From: Neofusicoccum parvum | Taxonomy: Eukaryota > Ascomycota > Dothideomycetes > Botryosphaeriales > Botryosphaeriaceae | NCBI GenBank assembly: GCA_020912385.1 | Contig: CP087211.1 | Coordinates: 1,798,001 to 1,862,000, forward strand | Direction: 5' to 3' | DNA length: 64,000 nucleotides | In this document: positions 1-10,297 of the stretch, piece after piece | Layout: each line of letters starts with the position of its first letter | How positions within the stretch are numbered: position 1 is the stretch's first letter | The notes under the pieces: model-generated | The model's database searches: none | What the model was told of the DNA's origin: nothing | Seen by the model: the letters and a program-made list of their open reading frames with translations, nothing else | Made by a program: the position numbers and the translations under genes

Positions 1-2843
1 GGGACTGGAGTGGCATTGCCATCGGCGCCTCCATTGGCTCCTCCTACTCCGGCTTCGAGGCCTCGGGCCTGACCTGCACCAACAACTTCGGCAAGCGTGA
101 CCCGCTGACGAAGCGCACCTTCGGCAGCAAGTGTGCCTCTGGTACCATCACCAAGAACACCAGCAGCAACCCCAAGATCGAGTGCTCTGGCAGCCAGAAG
201 GACAAGGGTTTCTCCGTTGGCGAGTTCCAGGTTTCCACCAGCGTCGACACTGATGTCGAGTTCCACTACGGCATGCCCGACGGCTCCACCTGCAAGCACA
301 CTGCTTCCTGCAGCTCCAGCGGCACGACCGTCAAGAACGAGCAGTGCGGTGGTGCTACCTCCGTCACCTGGAAGATCCCCGACAACAGCGACAACGAGGA
401 CTGCGACTTTGGCATTCACAGCATCGGCTGGGAGTGCGGCTCCAACGGCCAGTCGAGCACCTCTGAGGCCTACAGCAGCGCTACCACCGTTTCCGGCGGC
501 TTCGAGGCTTCGACTCTCATCAGTGTTCCTGCTGTGAGCACTCCTGATGTCTACACCCCGTCTTTCGTTTTCCCGTCTGGCGGCTCTCCCAGCGTTGTCA
601 ACAGCGTTGCGACCCCCGGCTTCCCCGGCGGCGATGTCAGCACTCCCGGTGTCCCCGTTATCACGACCCCCGCGGCCCCTGTTTCTTCCGAGGTCAGCGG
701 CGGCGCCAGTAGCAGCCTGAGCGTCCCCTTCTCGTTCAACGGCACTGGCCCCACCGGCTCCATCCCCGCCGGCTACACTGCTTCCACCGTTTACGCCACC
801 TCGGTTTACACCGTGACTTCGTGCGCGCCTACCGTCACCAACTGCCCCGCCACCTCCGGAACTCCCGCTGTCGTCACCTCGATCGTTGCCATCTCCACCA
901 CGATCTGCCCCGTCTCTGAGACCGGTGTCGCTTCCGTCCCTGCTGGCTCTGCTCCCTACGGCTCTTCCCCGTCTGCCCCCATCAGCAGCGGTGTCAGCGG
1001 TGAGGCTTCTACTCCCGCCGGCTCGTACCCTGGTGTCTCTACTCCTGGCTACAACGGTTTCCCCTCGGGCTCTACCGTCGTTTCTTCCGGTGTTGCTTCG
1101 TCGACTTCTGCTGCCCCCTCTGCCAACTGCCCCGGTGTTCTGCCCAAGTGCTTGAACTCTTGGATCACCAAGGTTGGCTGCAAGAGCAACACTGACTACG
1201 ACTGCTACTGCAAGGAGGCCGACTTCACCAAGAAGGTCATTGAGTGCGTTGACGCCTGGGGTGCGACTGACTCTGAGATCTCTGAGGCTCTCTCTTACCT
1301 CACTGGTATCTGCGCTGCCTACGTTCCTGAGAACCCCGGTCTGATCACCAACGTTCCCACCACCGTCACTCTTGGTGTCCCTTCGACCACCCCTGCTGCT
1401 TCGCAGACTCCCGCCATCTCCAGCGGCGTTAGCGGTGAGGTTTCCACCCCTGCCGGCTCGATCGTTTCGTACTCGACTTCGACTGTCTACGCTACTTCCC
1501 TGTACACCGTTACTTCGTGCGCCCCTGAGGTTACCAACTGCCCGGCCTCCAGCGGAACTCCCGCTGTTGTCACCTCGATTGTTGCCATCTCTACGACCGT
1601 CTGCCCCGTCACCGCCACTGAGACTCCCGCGGCCTCTGCTCCCGCTGGCTCTGCCCCTGCTGGTTCTGCCCCTGCTGGTTCTGCCCCTGCTGGCTCCCCC
1701 TCTGCCCCGATTTCCAGCGGCGTCGAGGGCGCGGCTAGCACCCCCACCCCGGCTGCCACTACTTCGTTCTCTACTTCGACCATCTACAGCACTGCTGTTT
1801 CCACTGCCGTGACCACCGATGAGAGTGGCAGCACCTCCGAGGTTGTCGTCACCCAGACTATCTCTGTTGGCACCACCATCTGCCCCGTCACCGCTACCGA
1901 GACTCCTGAGGCTTCGGCCCCTGCTGGTAGCGCCCCGGCTGGCAGCGCCCCTGTTGCTTCTCAGACTCCCGCCATCAGCAGCGGTGTTGAGGGCGAGGCC
2001 TCCACCCCCGTCGCTTCCGTCCCGGTCACTGAGGCTACTTCGTACTCGACTTCGACCATCTACAGCACTGCCGTTTCCACCGCCGTGACTACTGATGTGT
2101 CTGGCAGCACCTCGGAGGTCGTCGTTACCCAGACCGTCTCCGTTGGCACTACCATCTGCCCCGTCACCGCCACCGAGACCCCTGCGGGCTCCGCGCCGGC
2201 CTCTTCTGCTCCCGTTTCTAGCGGTGTCGAGGGTGAGGCTTCTTCTTCCGCTCCCTCTGCTCCGGCCTCTGCTGGTGTGACCCCTGCCCCGTCTGCTCCC
2301 GCCGCTGGCAGCAGCGCCCCGGTCCCCGTCGCCTCGTCTGGCGTCGAGGGCGTGACCAGCGCTCCCGCTGTCTCGCAGCCCGCCGGTGGCTCTACCCCCG
2401 TCACCACGATCTCGATCGTCCAGACCGTCACCGTGCCGTGCACCTACACCGTCGGCGAGTCGTCTGGCTCCGCTATCCCCAGCAGCAGCACCACCACCGT
2501 CCTGTCGACCGCCGTCACCGTCCCGCAGGTCGCCTTCACGACCTCGACCGTCACCGTCAGCGGTGTTCCCACCGTCCAGACCGGCCTTGCCCAGGGTACG
2601 CCCGCCTCTGCCTCTGCCACTGCCACCCCCGCCGTCACCTCGACTGCGGGCGTCGCTGGCGGCTACGGCACGCTCAGCTCCGTCTACGTGCCCCCGGCCA
2701 CCAACACGGTCGTTGGCACGCCCGTTGGCACCCCCGCTGGCACTCCAGTCAGCACTCCTCCTGCCTTCACTGGCGCGGCCTCGAGCCTCAAGGCCGGCTC
2801 CATGGTCGGTGCTGGCTTCGTCGCTGCTCTGTTCATGCTTTAA
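1..2843 (+). CDS. GPI-anchored CFEM-like cell-wall protein, 5' end missing
   Basis: The frame is open from base 3, so the N-terminus and any signal peptide lie before the window; at least 946 residues remain. A Cys-containing N-terminal region (about nt 60-450) is followed by long Ser/Thr/Pro/Ala-rich stretches typical of heavily O-glycosylated wall proteins. A cysteine cluster at about nt 1129-1320 has the CFEM layout, including the DYDCYC core in which an acidic residue precedes a Cys pair; CFEM domains can bind haem or act at the cell surface. The last 20 or so residues (small residues, then a hydrophobic run ending FVAALFML) fit a GPI-attachment signal, so I infer plasma-membrane or wall anchoring. 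Two kinds of internal module are duplicated. Codon use is strongly biased to C- and T-ending codons, as in highly expressed genes. An adhesin-like role is possible but not shown. Confidence 0.85.
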   Translation, partial: DWSGIAIGASIGSSYSGFEASGLTCTNNFGKRDPLTKRTFGSKCASGTITKNTSSNPKIECSGSQKDKGFSVGEFQVSTSVDTDVEFHYGMPDGSTCKHTASCSSSGTTVKNEQCGGATSVTWKIPDNSDNEDCDFGIHSIGWECGSNGQSSTSEAYSSATTVSGGFEASTLISVPAVSTPDVYTPSFVFPSGGSPSVVNSVATPGFPGGDVSTPGVPVITTPAAPVSSEVSGGASSSLSVPFSFNGTGPTGSIPAGYTASTVYATSVYTVTSCAPTVTNCPATSGTPAVVTSIVAISTTICPVSETGVASVPAGSAPYGSSPSAPISSGVSGEASTPAGSYPGVSTPGYNGFPSGSTVVSSGVASSTSAAPSANCPGVLPKCLNSWITKVGCKSNTDYDCYCKEADFTKKVIECVDAWGATDSEISEALSYLTGICAAYVPENPGLITNVPTTVTLGVPSTTPAASQTPAISSGVSGEVSTPAGSIVSYSTSTVYATSLYTVTSCAPEVTNCPASSGTPAVVTSIVAISTTVCPVTATETPAASAPAGSAPAGSAPAGSAPAGSPSAPISSGVEGAASTPTPAATTSFSTSTIYSTAVSTAVTTDESGSTSEVVVTQTISVGTTICPVTATETPEASAPAGSAPAGSAPVASQTPAISSGVEGEASTPVASVPVTEATSYSTSTIYSTAVSTAVTTDVSGSTSEVVVTQTVSVGTTICPVTATETPAGSAPASSAPVSSGVEGEASSSAPSAPASAGVTPAPSAPAAGSSAPVPVASSGVEGVTSAPAVSQPAGGSTPVTTISIVQTVTVPCTYTVGESSGSAIPSSSTTTVLSTAVTVPQVAFTTSTVTVSGVPTVQTGLAQGTPASASATATPAVTSTAGVAGGYGTLSSVYVPPATNTVVGTPVGTPAGTPVSTPPAFTGAASSLKAGSMVGAGFVAALFML
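783..2181 (+). repeat. Duplicated modules and SAPAG tandem repeats in the wall-protein gene
   Basis: A module of about 48 codons beginning STVYATS and ending near ICPV occurs at about 783-923 and again at about 1478-1626. A second module beginning STSTIYSTAVST and ending ICPVTATETP occurs at about 1764-1905 and 2039-2181. Between them are 15-base repeats coding for SAPAG (about 1633-1692, with more copies near 1917-1955). These are in-frame coding repeats, of a sort that often vary in copy number between strains. Confidence 0.8.
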
Positions 2844-5840
2844 GCGAGCGTGTGTTTTTTTCCTGAAAGCGTGTTTCCTCACTGAATGTGTAATGTGTAT
2901 CTGGAATACCACGTCTCTCGAACACATCATATTTCCTTTATTTTTCAACTGTGCATATCACCATCTCTCATTTTAGTCTACTGGGGAAAAGGAAAGCGAG
3001 TTGCAAACAAGACTTGACTGTCTGTTGCAAAGAGTGTAGCGGCAATACAGCTTATTAGCTGCTTATTGACCCGGGTAATAATCTACTGGAAAGGGTCATA
3101 GCGACATCTGGATCAAAAGAAATTTAGATCTCTATCTCCCAAAAACTTGAAGTCTTTCTCTGCTTGACTGTGATTGGTGCCTGCCGTCTGTTTCGTTGAC
3201 TGCTAAAAACAGACACTTCATTGGGGCTGAGTCGTCCAGCACCAGCGGATGTGTCTTGCGCAGCCAGATTAAAGGGCGGGTGGATGGTGTTTCGGCGTTT
3301 GACCTCTTTTGGCACACAATGCGACGCGGCGCTAACGCTCTATACGAGTGGCGGTGATGAGCCAAGGATCGCGCACCCCGGCAGCTTTTCTGACCGGTCG
3401 CCGTCCATAAACAGCATTATGGGTATGGTACTATTGACAAGGATTTGCGTGGGAATCGTGGCTGTGTTGGCAATACTGGCAGGCTCGATGTGTGCTAAGG
3501 AAAGACAACAGGCAGGGAACGCGGAAGAACCTCAAACGTGGCCTGCGATTAAGGATACGGGACCAAGGACATGTGTTCTGCTTCAATGCCTGGTCGCTGA
3601 GATCCGACGGGCCTGCTAGAACCGGGATCAGGGTTTTGGCGAGAGGGAACGCTGACCGCATTTTTCTCTTCTGACCCTCGGATGACGCGGCACTGCTTGA
3701 GAGAATAATGCGCGCACGCTGGGTCCCTGAGGGAACTTAGTGAAGTCAAGAGGTGAGACCTATTCAGTCATGGGCAGGCATCTCCCATGAAATTTAATTT
3801 GCAGTGTGGCGCGGTGACAATATACAGAGGCCAGCCCTACCTCTCGCAATAGGGCCTGCGGTGCGGGTGAAGATCGAAGAGCTGAATGGAACCGACATGG
3901 TTGTCTAAATCGGGTGGTTCGTGACTAATGTCTCCATTCATGTCTTTCCCTGCTTGTGACAGGTTGCAACGGGTGTTGTGATCATTGCGGATGCCGGAAG
4001 ATGGCCACCATCACCGCTGCATGAGCGTTGCATGTCTTGCTGCTCTTTTGCAGGGCATGAATCACAACTTCAACGAACGCAGCAAGCTTGTTATAATCAG
4101 CGGGCTGAGCCTGGCGCCTGACATGCCTTCTAGACCTGCGGCACGTATGGCAGTCTACGCGTGTGAACGCAATCTTGTCTTAGCCAATGGAATTGCAGAG
4201 GATAGTATGACGTGGACGTTCTGATGGGAGTGCAATCCAAGAGGCCAGTGTCCGTAATCCAGCCTGACTGCTTGTTCTGTTTCGATTCTAAGAACTGTGG
4301 AACTTCGTCGAGCATATCGCCGTGGGGCTTCATATGCCAAACCAGCGCCACTTTATCCTCATTCGAGAGCTTGGTGGGCTATTCTCCTGCTCAGGACTTA
4401 CCTGACACTATGTCATTGCAGCTGTGAGGAAGGCTGCGGTTTTCTGCATGGCCATCACGCTGCAACGCATCTCAACAGCTGTTGATAGGATAGTCTCAAG
4501 GATGGCAATAAGTTTGGCGATGAGTGGGGAGCTGGTCTATGATGGTTTCAATGATGGGGTTCGCCCAGGTCACACAGCAATGGATGGCGGGTACCTCACA
4601 GCACTGAAAAGTCCTTTCTCGACATGAGGACTAGTTGAAGTCCGCCAATGATAATGTCAAGCTTGCGAGGGACGTGATGATCGAGGCATTTCCCAAGCAC
4701 TTTCAAGAAGGTTGCAGTACGGTGAATACTGGGGTGGAAAGATTGCTTCAAATGAAGCCTCCAAACACACGTATCTCCGCAAATCATATTGAAGAGTGAG
4801 CGGCTTACGAAACCAAAGCAACTTATACAGCGATTTGGCGCAGCTCTGATTGGGCGAAGGCCTTGCAGGCGTTTTGTCAATGCGCAACCAGGTCAGATGA
4901 CCGATGCGCCTGCATCGAGGATGGCGGTGAGGTTCCCTGGCTCGACGATATAAGGGGCGTTTGAGCGCTCTCGTTCCAGGCGTTAAAGGCCACCAAAAGG
5001 GGCTTATACAGACTGGCCAGCGGTGACCGGGGTTGGCCCGAAAGAGTAGGGAACACCTCCCAAATGAACGGAGCAGATCCGCACGTGACCGGGGAATGTT
5101 GGTCGGTGTAACTGCAGCGGCGATCGGAAACGTGGGGTTAGGCTCCAGCCCTACAGCATGCGGCCCGTCGCGGCGGAGCACGTCATCGCGAGCCTGCGCG
5201 GCCGGCCACGCTGGCGACGGCGAGGCGAGGAAGCGCAGGTGGAGGCCGCGATGGAGTCTGGGGCGAGGAGGCTCTTGACGGGCGGAGGCTTGGCCCCGGG
5301 CCGCGGGAAGCCGCCAGTCGATCCTTGCCCGCGCTTGTCCAAGGCCTACAATGAAACTTATTTGCGACCTCGACTTTTGCGCCCGTCGTTCTCTCACCCG
5401 CACACCCAACCACGACCACACCCACGGCCTCCGGATTCGGGCCCGGCACCGCACTGCGACCACAGTCACCCCGTCACCCGCCTCGATTTTCTGCTCTATG
5501 GGATCTTCCTGCGACAACACGACCGCCTTCTTCGTTTCGCGCTCCGCCGCGACTGCCCTCAACGCCGCCCCTGCTGACGCCCACGGCCCGGGACTCTCCA
5601 AGACTGAGGCGAGCTTCGCTTCGTTGCTTTGGCTAGTGGCGCTAGGTCCGCCTTGAAGGGCGGACGGTAAACGCTGAGAGGTGACGGAAGGGTGCGCGCG
5701 GCCTGAATGAACACATTTTGGGTTTCGCAGCTGACACCCGCCTTCGCGTAGCGTACCTGGAGCCACCGCCCGTGGATGGCTGCGTGAGACCTCCCACCCT
5801 CTTGTACGAACCGAACAGAATCCCCCAACCCCCCGCGACA
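2844..5840. other. 3-kb intergenic spacer
   Basis: It holds the 3' flank of the wall-protein gene, then sequence without recognisable genes, and from about 5340 a C-rich stretch that looks like promoter and leader of the downstream kinase. A 101-codon frame starts with ATG at 5351 and could be an upstream ORF if the transcript begins before it. A 1.2-kb open frame on the minus strand (4657-5841) has low-complexity, arginine-rich content and no recognisable domain; I do not call it a gene. Confidence 0.6.
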
Positions 5841-7676
5841 ATGGTTTTCGCCTTCGACGAGCACGACCAGCACCTGCCGCAGCCGCCTCAGGCTCAGGCC
5901 CCGACGAGCGCGCCGCATAATCCCGCGCATGCCGCTATCGACGGAGTCTTGAACGGCGACACTCCTGCGGTCACGATCGCTGCGCCCATGGACGCTGAGC
6001 CTGGCCTCCGCCTTGCGCGCAACATCACCCGCTCGCCGCCCATGAAGGTCATGTCGCAGTCACCCCACCGACAGTCCTCGGCGAACCCTACAATGCACGC
6101 GCAGATGCTCGGCGAGAAGCTCAACTTCGAGAAGGCCAAGAGCAACGCCGCGAAGAAGAAGAAAAAGAAGCGCGCAAACAGGCCCACTCCGGCCGCGCCT
6201 GCCATGCAGACCATTCGCGGATTCCAGACTCCTGTCACCTCGGAGTGTGAGGAGACCGATATTTCGGCTTCCAACACGCCCATGCTCGGCCCCGTCAAGT
6301 CGCGCGACCTTCCCAGCGTCACGAGCAGCCCTGCGCTCCGCCCGACTTCCTCGAGCAGCGGCATCAGCTCCATGAAGGCCCAACTGGAGAGACTCAACCT
6401 CAGCTCGCCTATGCCGAACCCGGTGACCTCTATGATTGCTGCGTCGAGTAACGTCAGTGTCATTTCCGACTTGTCAAGCAATAGCGACAAGACCGAAATG
6501 GAGACGTACGAAGTCGAGATCGACGAGGATTTTGCCAGTGTCGATGTCCGGGAGAGTGTTTTCGAGGATACCACCGATTCCCGTATCGGTTCTCTTACTC
6601 GCAAGATGACTGCCGACGACTTCGAGCCCATGCGTTGCCTCGGCAAGGGCTCTTATGGGACCGTGCTCCTCGTCAAGCATAAGGCCACCGGACGCCTCTT
6701 TGCGCAGAAGCAGCTGCGGAAGGCTTCTCTGACTGTCCACAAGAAGCTGGTGGAGCAGACCAAGACTGAGCGTGTCATTCTGGAGAACGTCAACCGCCAC
6801 CCGTTCGTGGTCAAGCTTTACTACGCCTTCCAGGACCATGAGAAGCTCTACCTCATTCTGGAGTACGCGCAGGGTGGAGAGCTGTTCCATCACCTGGCTA
6901 TGGAGCGTATGTTCACCGAGGAGGTTGCTGCGTTCTACATGGCTGAGATGGTCCTCGCCCTGGAGCATCTCCACCGCAGCGTTGGCGTTGTCTACAGGGA
7001 CCTTAAGCCTGAGAACTGTCTTCTGGATTCCGAAGGCCATCTTCTTCTCACTGACTTTGGTCTCTCCAAGGTCGCTGTGGACGAGAACGACACTTGCAAC
7101 TCGATGCTGGGCACCGCCGAGTACATGGCTCCTGAGGTGATCCAGGGCAAGGAGTACGGCTTCCCGGTTGACTGGTGGTCGCTCGGCGCGCTGGGTGTCG
7201 ATCTCTTGACAGGCTCCCCGCCCTTCACCGCCAACAACAACGCCAAAGTCCAGGAGAAGATCGTTAAGCAGAAGCTCCAGCTACCTTACTTCCTCAGCCC
7301 AGACGCGAAGGACCTCCTCACGCGCCTGCTGCGCAAGGAGCCAAACAAGCGTCTCGGCGCCAACATGCCAAAGGACCTCACCACCATCAAGGCGCACCGC
7401 TTCTTCCGCAAGATCGACTGGAAGAAGCTGGCCAAGCGCGAGCTCGAGCCGCCCATCGTGCCCCTCATCACCGATCCGGAGCTCGCGGAGAATTTCTCGA
7501 GGGAGTTCACGGACCTGGCCGTCAGCCCGGTCGTGTCGATGCACCGCAGCGAGATCCTCTGCGGCAGTGATGTGGACAGCGCGGACGCGTCGGCGCATGC
7601 GGAGGCGGAGTTGTTTGGCGGGTTCAGCTTCGTGGCAAGCTCGAGCTTGTTGGAGTGTGGGGATTGGGCGTTTTGA
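5841..7676 (+). CDS. psk1: AGC-family protein kinase, Psk1/S6-kinase type
   Basis: The 611-residue product has a Ser/Pro-rich, Lys-patch N-terminus, then a kinase domain at about 261-519: glycine loop GKGSYGTV, ATP-anchoring Lys290, catalytic Asp387 in YRDLKPEN, and metal-binding DFG at 405-407. The AGC tail ends with a hydrophobic motif, FGGFSF, close to the C-terminus. In fission yeast Psk1 is the S6 kinase phosphorylated by TORC1 on such a motif, so a role downstream of TOR is inferred. The activation loop reads NSMLGTAEYMAPE; the Ser is the likely PDK1 site, with Met-Leu where Phe-Cys is usual. The frame extends 41 codons upstream, but ATG 5841 (context gacaATGg) is the best start, since the extension lacks kinase-like sequence. 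No introns. Other AGC kinases (Sck, Ypk) are possible but less likely. Confidence 0.88.
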   Translation: MVFAFDEHDQHLPQPPQAQAPTSAPHNPAHAAIDGVLNGDTPAVTIAAPMDAEPGLRLARNITRSPPMKVMSQSPHRQSSANPTMHAQMLGEKLNFEKAKSNAAKKKKKKRANRPTPAAPAMQTIRGFQTPVTSECEETDISASNTPMLGPVKSRDLPSVTSSPALRPTSSSSGISSMKAQLERLNLSSPMPNPVTSMIAASSNVSVISDLSSNSDKTEMETYEVEIDEDFASVDVRESVFEDTTDSRIGSLTRKMTADDFEPMRCLGKGSYGTVLLVKHKATGRLFAQKQLRKASLTVHKKLVEQTKTERVILENVNRHPFVVKLYYAFQDHEKLYLILEYAQGGELFHHLAMERMFTEEVAAFYMAEMVLALEHLHRSVGVVYRDLKPENCLLDSEGHLLLTDFGLSKVAVDENDTCNSMLGTAEYMAPEVIQGKEYGFPVDWWSLGALGVDLLTGSPPFTANNNAKVQEKIVKQKLQLPYFLSPDAKDLLTRLLRKEPNKRLGANMPKDLTTIKAHRFFRKIDWKKLAKRELEPPIVPLITDPELAENFSREFTDLAVSPVVSMHRSEILCGSDVDSADASAHAEAELFGGFSFVASSSLLECGDWAF

Positions 7677-8464
7677 CTAGCTGGAATCTTCTGGTCTGTC
7701 TCGGTGGTTGGATATGTGGAGGTAGAGGTGGTGGTAGAGAAGGGCATAGAGGGAGAGTGGTGCGAAAGAGGGTCTTTTGGTTATTCATTGCTCTACCGCA
7801 TTGCTTCCATGGCATTTCTGTGCTGCGCTGCTTTTGCGGTGTTTGCAGATCGCGTGCTTTTGGGTCTTAGTCATAGTGTTGCAGTGTTATTGAATTCTAT
7901 CATTGCTATCTTTAGCTTCTCTTCTGAAGACCGTGACAGCTTCGTCATTCTCATCTCTTCGAACTATCTATGGATACGCCATCGACAAGAACACATGGCT
8001 TGTGCGGGAAGCACAACAAGAGACAGGAATACCTGCAAGAGGGATTTGAAGCACTCATCAGTATAGTTGCTTCGTCGCCTGGCTGGATCTCGTAGTCGCC
8101 GATTGTTTCGTTCGAATGCTGTTTTCTTCACTCCAGTTGTCAGCAACCACCATATGTACACTTGTTCTACGTTGACAGTTCTTAAATAGCCTGCATAGAA
8201 GAGAATTCACAACACGAAGTTGCCAACAACTGTGAGCAGAATGCTTGCCCACTTAGTCTACCCAAGATGTGGAGACACGAAGCTACGGGAGACATCAAGG
8301 AAAGCTCACGCTACCATATAACAAAACGCTCAAAAACTCCCTTATTTAGCGCTCTTAATCTCTTGTTTCACGACTGTCATTCCTCAGCTGCTGTCCTATC
8401 CATCTGCATATCCGCCTAAATCCTTTAAATAGCTCACACCAGCCTCTCACCTCATGCTTCCCCC
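7677..8464. other. Convergent intergenic region
   Basis: This is the space between the 3' ends of the kinase gene and the minus-strand membrane-protein gene. It should contain both 3' UTRs. I see no gene, RNA or repeat in it. Confidence 0.7.
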
Positions 8465-9737
8465 TCAGCAGTCCCCACCCCAACCATCCGGATCCCCACC
8501 CATGCCCCGCTGGATAGCATTCCAACCGGCCATGCCCGCCTGGACGAACCCGACGGCCTGATTCACATGGGCATTACCCGACTCAAACCTCGCATTCCGG
8601 CCATCCGGCAGCTCATCCTCCAGGTCAAACTGCGAGGCATCGCCCTGATGGCCGTCCATGACGAGCCGCCTGATCAGGTTCCTGTGCTTCGCGAACCACT
8701 GCTCCTCGGACAGGGTGGCGTAGCGCTTGCGCTGGTTGGGGTCGTTGGCGGCGGGCGGCAGCGAGAAGGGCCAGTTGACGGTGTAGACGGACCAGCGGGC
8801 GGTCAGGAGGTAGAGGAGCGGCCAGGTGAAGAGCCACAGGAAGGACAGGTAGAAGACCCAGCGGATCCAGGTCGTCGTGCGCCAGCGGTTGACGGCATGC
8901 GGCGAGTACACGTCGACGGCGCGGTTCTCGAGCGGGAACGAGATCAGGATGTGGCCGCGGTACTGCGTCGACCGGATCAGGGCCTCGACGCGCTGGCGGA
9001 TGAGCGCCTCGTCGAGCCCGGAGACGGTGCGGGAGACGCGGAAGCTGGGTGGCGGTGAGCGGTGGGGATCGTGTGAGGGGCGAGGGTGCGTTTGCTTACA
9101 TCTTGAGCTTGGAGGTCGAGGCGCAGTATTCCTGGCACCACTCCTTCAGGTCCGGCTTCGTCTCGCCGACTTCGAGCTCGCGCTGGTAGCCCTTGACGCG
9201 CGTCTTGCGGAAGCCGCCGCGGCGGGCGGGCTCGCCGTTCTCGACGGTGCGGTCCTGCCACCAGTCTTCGTCGAGAGGCTTGCCGAGGAAATGCTGTAAG
9301 GAGAGCATGATGTCGAAGTCTACGACCTGCTTCTTCTCTTTCTTGTTGCCATTGCGCGTGGTCTGCATGTGGTAGCCATGGATCTGGACGACAGGGCGGG
9401 GCGGAAGCAGGCGCAGATAGCCGGTGATGTAGTCGTGTAGGTGGTCCGCATTGGTGAGACGCTCATCCATGCGGATGGTGATTGCGCGGCGGTTGATTGG
9501 CTTGCCGAAAGCGTAGTAACGGCCACTGCGCTCAATAACAGCGTACTCATCTGAGTGTGATGGGATGCCATTGGCGGGAGCGGCTGTCGAACCTTCGCCG
9601 CTTACGCTGTCGGTGTAGGTGGGCGGCTGGTCACCGAGCTGGGGGGCGTCGTCGTACTCATAGTCGCTGCGGGTGGTGTGCATGGACACGGCATCTGGGT
9701 CATCGCGATAGGCGGGAGCAGGGGTTGGTTTGCCCAT
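8465..9737 (-). CDS. Conserved fungal membrane-anchored protein of unknown function with a PPxY motif
   Basis: Two exons, 9737-9100 and 9044-8465, flank a 55-nt intron (donor GTAAGC, acceptor CAG); joining them restores the frame (LKIFRVSRT) and gives 405 residues. The N-terminal 60 residues are acidic and disordered-looking and include PPTY at 38-41, a possible ligand for WW domains of Rsp5/Nedd4 ubiquitin ligases. The middle is a mixed soluble region. One strong hydrophobic segment, or a hairpin of two, follows the intron (WVFYLSFLWLFTWPLLYLL), and the tail is Gly-rich and acidic. I do not recognise a named domain; similar fungal proteins have been labelled ABC transporter, but no Walker motifs are present, so that label is unsupported. 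ATG 9737 (AAAATGG) is the first ATG in frame. It is divergent from TRM1. Confidence 0.75.
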
Positions 9738-10297
9738 TTTCAAAGATGGTCTCACAGCACAAGACGTAGAGACGAAGCGCAGTCGGGCTGGGGTTTGACG
9801 GAGGGGAATAGGCGAGGCTTTGTCCTGGCGGTGGATTTAAGAGGCGCCAGAAGGATTGTGTCGGGGTAGTTAGACTAGGCGGCAACGACGCCTATCAAGC
9901 TAGACCGGACGGCTGAATCCTTTACGCAGGGGAGAGTGGGTCTAAAAATACCCCCGAAACGAGATTTCAATACTCGGAAGGTGCCAGCACCAATCAGACG
10001 AGCGCTGGCCACCGGCACGCAGGGTCGGGCCAGTAAAGGCCGTGGGAGGAGGCGGTGGTGGATGAACAACGCGGTGGACGTGGGAGACGCGCCGATGGCA
10101 GCACGAGTCACGGTGCAGCGGGACGCGACCGACAGCGCAAAGGCACAAAGGGCCCGAGAAATAAGCTCGAGCGCCAAGCATTTGCTAGCGCGGCGAGTCC
10201 CGAGGAATTTCCGCGCGGCCAAAATTTTTGGAGCGCAGATGCGTCACCAAGCTCGCGCTCCCGCTCCCGCTCTCGCTCTGCGCCCAGCGGAGTCTTG
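9738..10297. promoter_or_regulatory. Divergent promoter region, membrane protein gene / TRM1
   Basis: The 560-bp gap between the two divergent starts must hold both promoters and leaders. CG-rich alternating CTCGCTCCCG-like sequence precedes TRM1. No TATA box or known factor site is convincing. Confidence 0.5.

Noticed and set aside
44..2638. Several Ala/Pro/Gly-rich open frames on both strands within the wall-protein gene
   Set aside because: They are shadows produced by the C/T-ending codon bias and repeats of the true frame.
3350..3400. GTGATGA followed by CTGA, a possible second box C/D snoRNA
   Set aside because: The boxes are only about 35 nt apart, no closing stem is seen, and no complement to rRNA that I know lies before the CTGA.
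4657..5841. A 394-codon open frame on the minus strand upstream of the AGC kinase
   Set aside because: Its translation is Arg/Pro/Ser-rich with no domain-like blocks, it overlaps the kinase leader and start in antisense, and GC-rich DNA in this window yields many such frames.
8465..9737. ABC transporter annotation for the minus-strand membrane protein
   Set aside because: No Walker A, Walker B or signature motif is present and there are at most one or two membrane segments.
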